Assembly: GCA_944332295.1 (NCBI GenBank)
Contig: CALVJR010000001.1
Span: forward strand, 128,585 to 192,584
DNA: 64,000 nt
Source: an uncultured Bacilli bacterium
Lineage (GTDB): Bacteria; Bacillota_I; Bacilli_A; RF39; UBA660
Direction of reading: 5' to 3'
Shown here one piece after another: positions 62,908-64,000 of the stretch. Both the position numbers and the translations under genes were made by a program. Numbering within the stretch: the first letter of the stretch is position 1; the number at the start of each line of letters is the position of its first letter. The notes below the pieces were generated by a model. The model was given only the letters and a program-made list of their open reading frames with translations, had not been told where the DNA came from and did no database searches.

Positions 62908-63453
62908 ATGCAAAAAAATTTACAAACAGATACTGGTATAGATTTGGTGAATAGCCAACCATTATCATATGACTATATGGCATCTAAATATAAGGATTAT
63001 AAAGAAGGAATAGTGCCAATAGAAAAGTTAAATGAAAAAGAAAAAAAAGAAGTAGAAACATTGAAAATATTAGAAAAATTAGGGTATTCTTTGACAGAAA
63101 CAGGAACATATTTTTATAAAGATGTCATTGTAAAAGCTATAGAACAATTACAAGAAGCTACTTTGGAAGAAAATTATCGAGAGTTAATAATTGCTATCAA
63201 CAATGACTATTCACAATTCTACTTTGATATTGCAAGAAATAACTATGATGTAGGGCTAAAAACATTTCACAGTTGTATTAATATATCTTTTCAAACGACA
63301 TCGCGAGTTAATAAAGAATTACAAAGAAAAATTGGTTTAGATGAATATAATATGAATTATAAACAAGAAGCATTATTGATTGCTAATCACATAATAGAAA
63401 ATCAACCAAGAAAAGAAAAGGAAAGCATGAAAAAGAAAGTAATAAGTTATTGA
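62908..63453 (+). CDS. Protein with Spo0A C-terminal-like domain
   Basis: 181 residues. The middle (about 52-130) resembles the DNA-binding effector domain of Spo0A: ILEKLGYSLTETGTYFYKDV (as in the LHELG-x-x-x-x-x-KGYxYL segment) then DYSQFYFDIARNNYDVGLKT and FHSCINISF (as in LYP-x-IA... VERAIRHAIE). No receiver domain is attached. N- and C-terminal tails are charged. It could be a transcription regulator answering another signal; target unknown. Ribosome site aaaggagaga. Confidence 0.5.
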   Translation: MQKNLQTDTGIDLVNSQPLSYDYMASKYKDYKEGIVPIEKLNEKEKKEVETLKILEKLGYSLTETGTYFYKDVIVKAIEQLQEATLEENYRELIIAINNDYSQFYFDIARNNYDVGLKTFHSCINISFQTTSRVNKELQRKIGLDEYNMNYKQEALLIANHIIENQPRKEKESMKKKVISY

Positions 63454-63710
63454 TAATACTTAAAATTAGAAAAGCCAAAAAATAATTTGTGCTTTTTTTC
63501 TTAAAAAGGAAGTAAGTATGATATACTAAAAATAGAAAAGTAAAGCAGAAGAAAAAATTGATATTAATATTAAAATATGGTGACAAATATGTAAAACTGC
63601 GAATTCTATAATCTTAGGGTTTACATTAAAAGAAAACATCTACTATCATGATAATATTAGGGAATCATTAAGGGTAAATAAAAACAAGCAACTTCTAAAA
63701 GGAGAGAGAT
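63454..63710 (+). other. Non-coding gap with a gene remnant
   Basis: A weak terminator-like aaaagcc...gctttttttc lies at about 63470-63500 and a tatact -10-like box near 63521. From about 63547 one frame reads KAEEKIDINIKIW, a TGA, then QICKTANSIILGFTLKENIY and YHDNIRESLRVNK without a start codon, which looks like an eroded coding fragment. Confidence 0.3.
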
Positions 63711-64000
63711 ATGAACAATATTGATGATTTTTATAATTCAATTTTAAATATTAGACTACAGCAAAATGAAAAGACAAAAGAATTAATACAAAGAATAACT
63801 AAAAATGCAGTAGAGGAAGTGAAAAAGGTAACTCCAGATTTAGATGGATTTTGCAAGTTTTTAGCAAGCGAAATACAAGGAAAACTAGACCAAAATGGAA
63901 TCAGAAACTACTGGATAGATTTAAATGAATTAATTAACGTAGATCATGTAGTGTTAATTGCAGAATATCGAACAGCAATAGGGATGCAACGTCTACTAAT
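63711..64000 (+). CDS. Unknown protein, 3' partial
   Basis: 96 residues to the window end, starting MNNIDDFYNSILNIRLQQNE behind a strong aaaggagagag site. Helical start, then NAVEEVKKVTPDLDGFCKFL and DLNELINVDHVVLIAEYRTA. Not recognised; the gene continues outside the window. Confidence 0.55.
   Translation, partial: MNNIDDFYNSILNIRLQQNEKTKELIQRITKNAVEEVKKVTPDLDGFCKFLASEIQGKLDQNGIRNYWIDLNELINVDHVVLIAEYRTAIGMQRLL

Noticed and set aside
1-64000. Alternative genetic code (TGA as Trp) for the organism
   Set aside because: TGG is used for Trp in all long genes and normal genes end at TGA; the two in-frame TGA cases are in degenerate fragments.

Overview
The window is very AT-rich DNA read with the standard code: TGG encodes Trp throughout and TGA acts as a stop. 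Gene content points to an anaerobic low-GC Firmicute of the Bacilli/Erysipelotrichales/RF39 (Mollicutes-related) type. It has pyruvate:ferredoxin oxidoreductase, SipW/TasA-like exported proteins, a class B sortase, a Mbov_0395-like small membrane protein, tight operons and short Rho-independent terminators. The lineage is inferred; no rRNA or tRNA gene was recognised.

Bases 1-16.3 kb form a cell-surface locus. A giant beta-solenoid-like protein (5' end outside the window) is followed by a SipW-like signal peptidase without its catalytic Ser, three membrane-anchored TasA/camelysin-like or related proteins, and an operon with its own promoter. That operon encodes an unknown protein, a membrane-anchored McrB-like AAA+ ATPase, a DUF2357 partner with no visible nuclease motif, a complete SipW and another TasA-like protein. 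Another TasA-like gene faces this operon convergently. From 16.4 to 36.4 kb lie housekeeping and envelope genes: a lipoprotein, an acyltransferase, a hybrid histidine kinase, two RNA-modification enzymes, a Pro-rich membrane protein, a second Ser-less SipW-like protein, a glycosyltransferase cluster (GT4, Alg14-like, Alg13-GtrA fusion), a phosphodiester glycosidase, nifJ and recG.

From 36.5 to 50.0 kb is an integration hot spot. A small RNA gene (promoter TTGACT-17-TATTAT, two hairpins, terminator) ends in a terminator that is repeated at 47.37 kb. Between the copies lies an integrative mobilizable element: tyrosine integrase, MobV relaxase, RepA-like ATPase, small DNA-binding proteins and an XRE regulator on a divergent operator. 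Its cargo is a five-enzyme operon and a retron-like module: structured RNA, a 2-TM small protein, and a reverse transcriptase with the retron NAxxH motif and an ITG motif in place of VTG. A second, decayed element follows in tandem. It carries a truncated HD gene, a NUDIX gene and an AbiD/AbiF-type abortive infection gene with an adjacent small RNA resembling the abiF RNA motif. Similar paired AGATAC-type arm sites mark both elements.

From 50 to 64 kb come decayed and small membrane/regulatory genes, a frameshifted DUF3419-like gene, a class B sortase with an NPETS-anchored surface protein, a type II restriction-modification pair (D12-class adenine methyltransferase plus HNH nuclease), an esterase, a GT2 glycosyltransferase, a sirtuin, and a structured RNA ahead of a protein with a Spo0A C-terminal-like domain. 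The last gene runs off the window.
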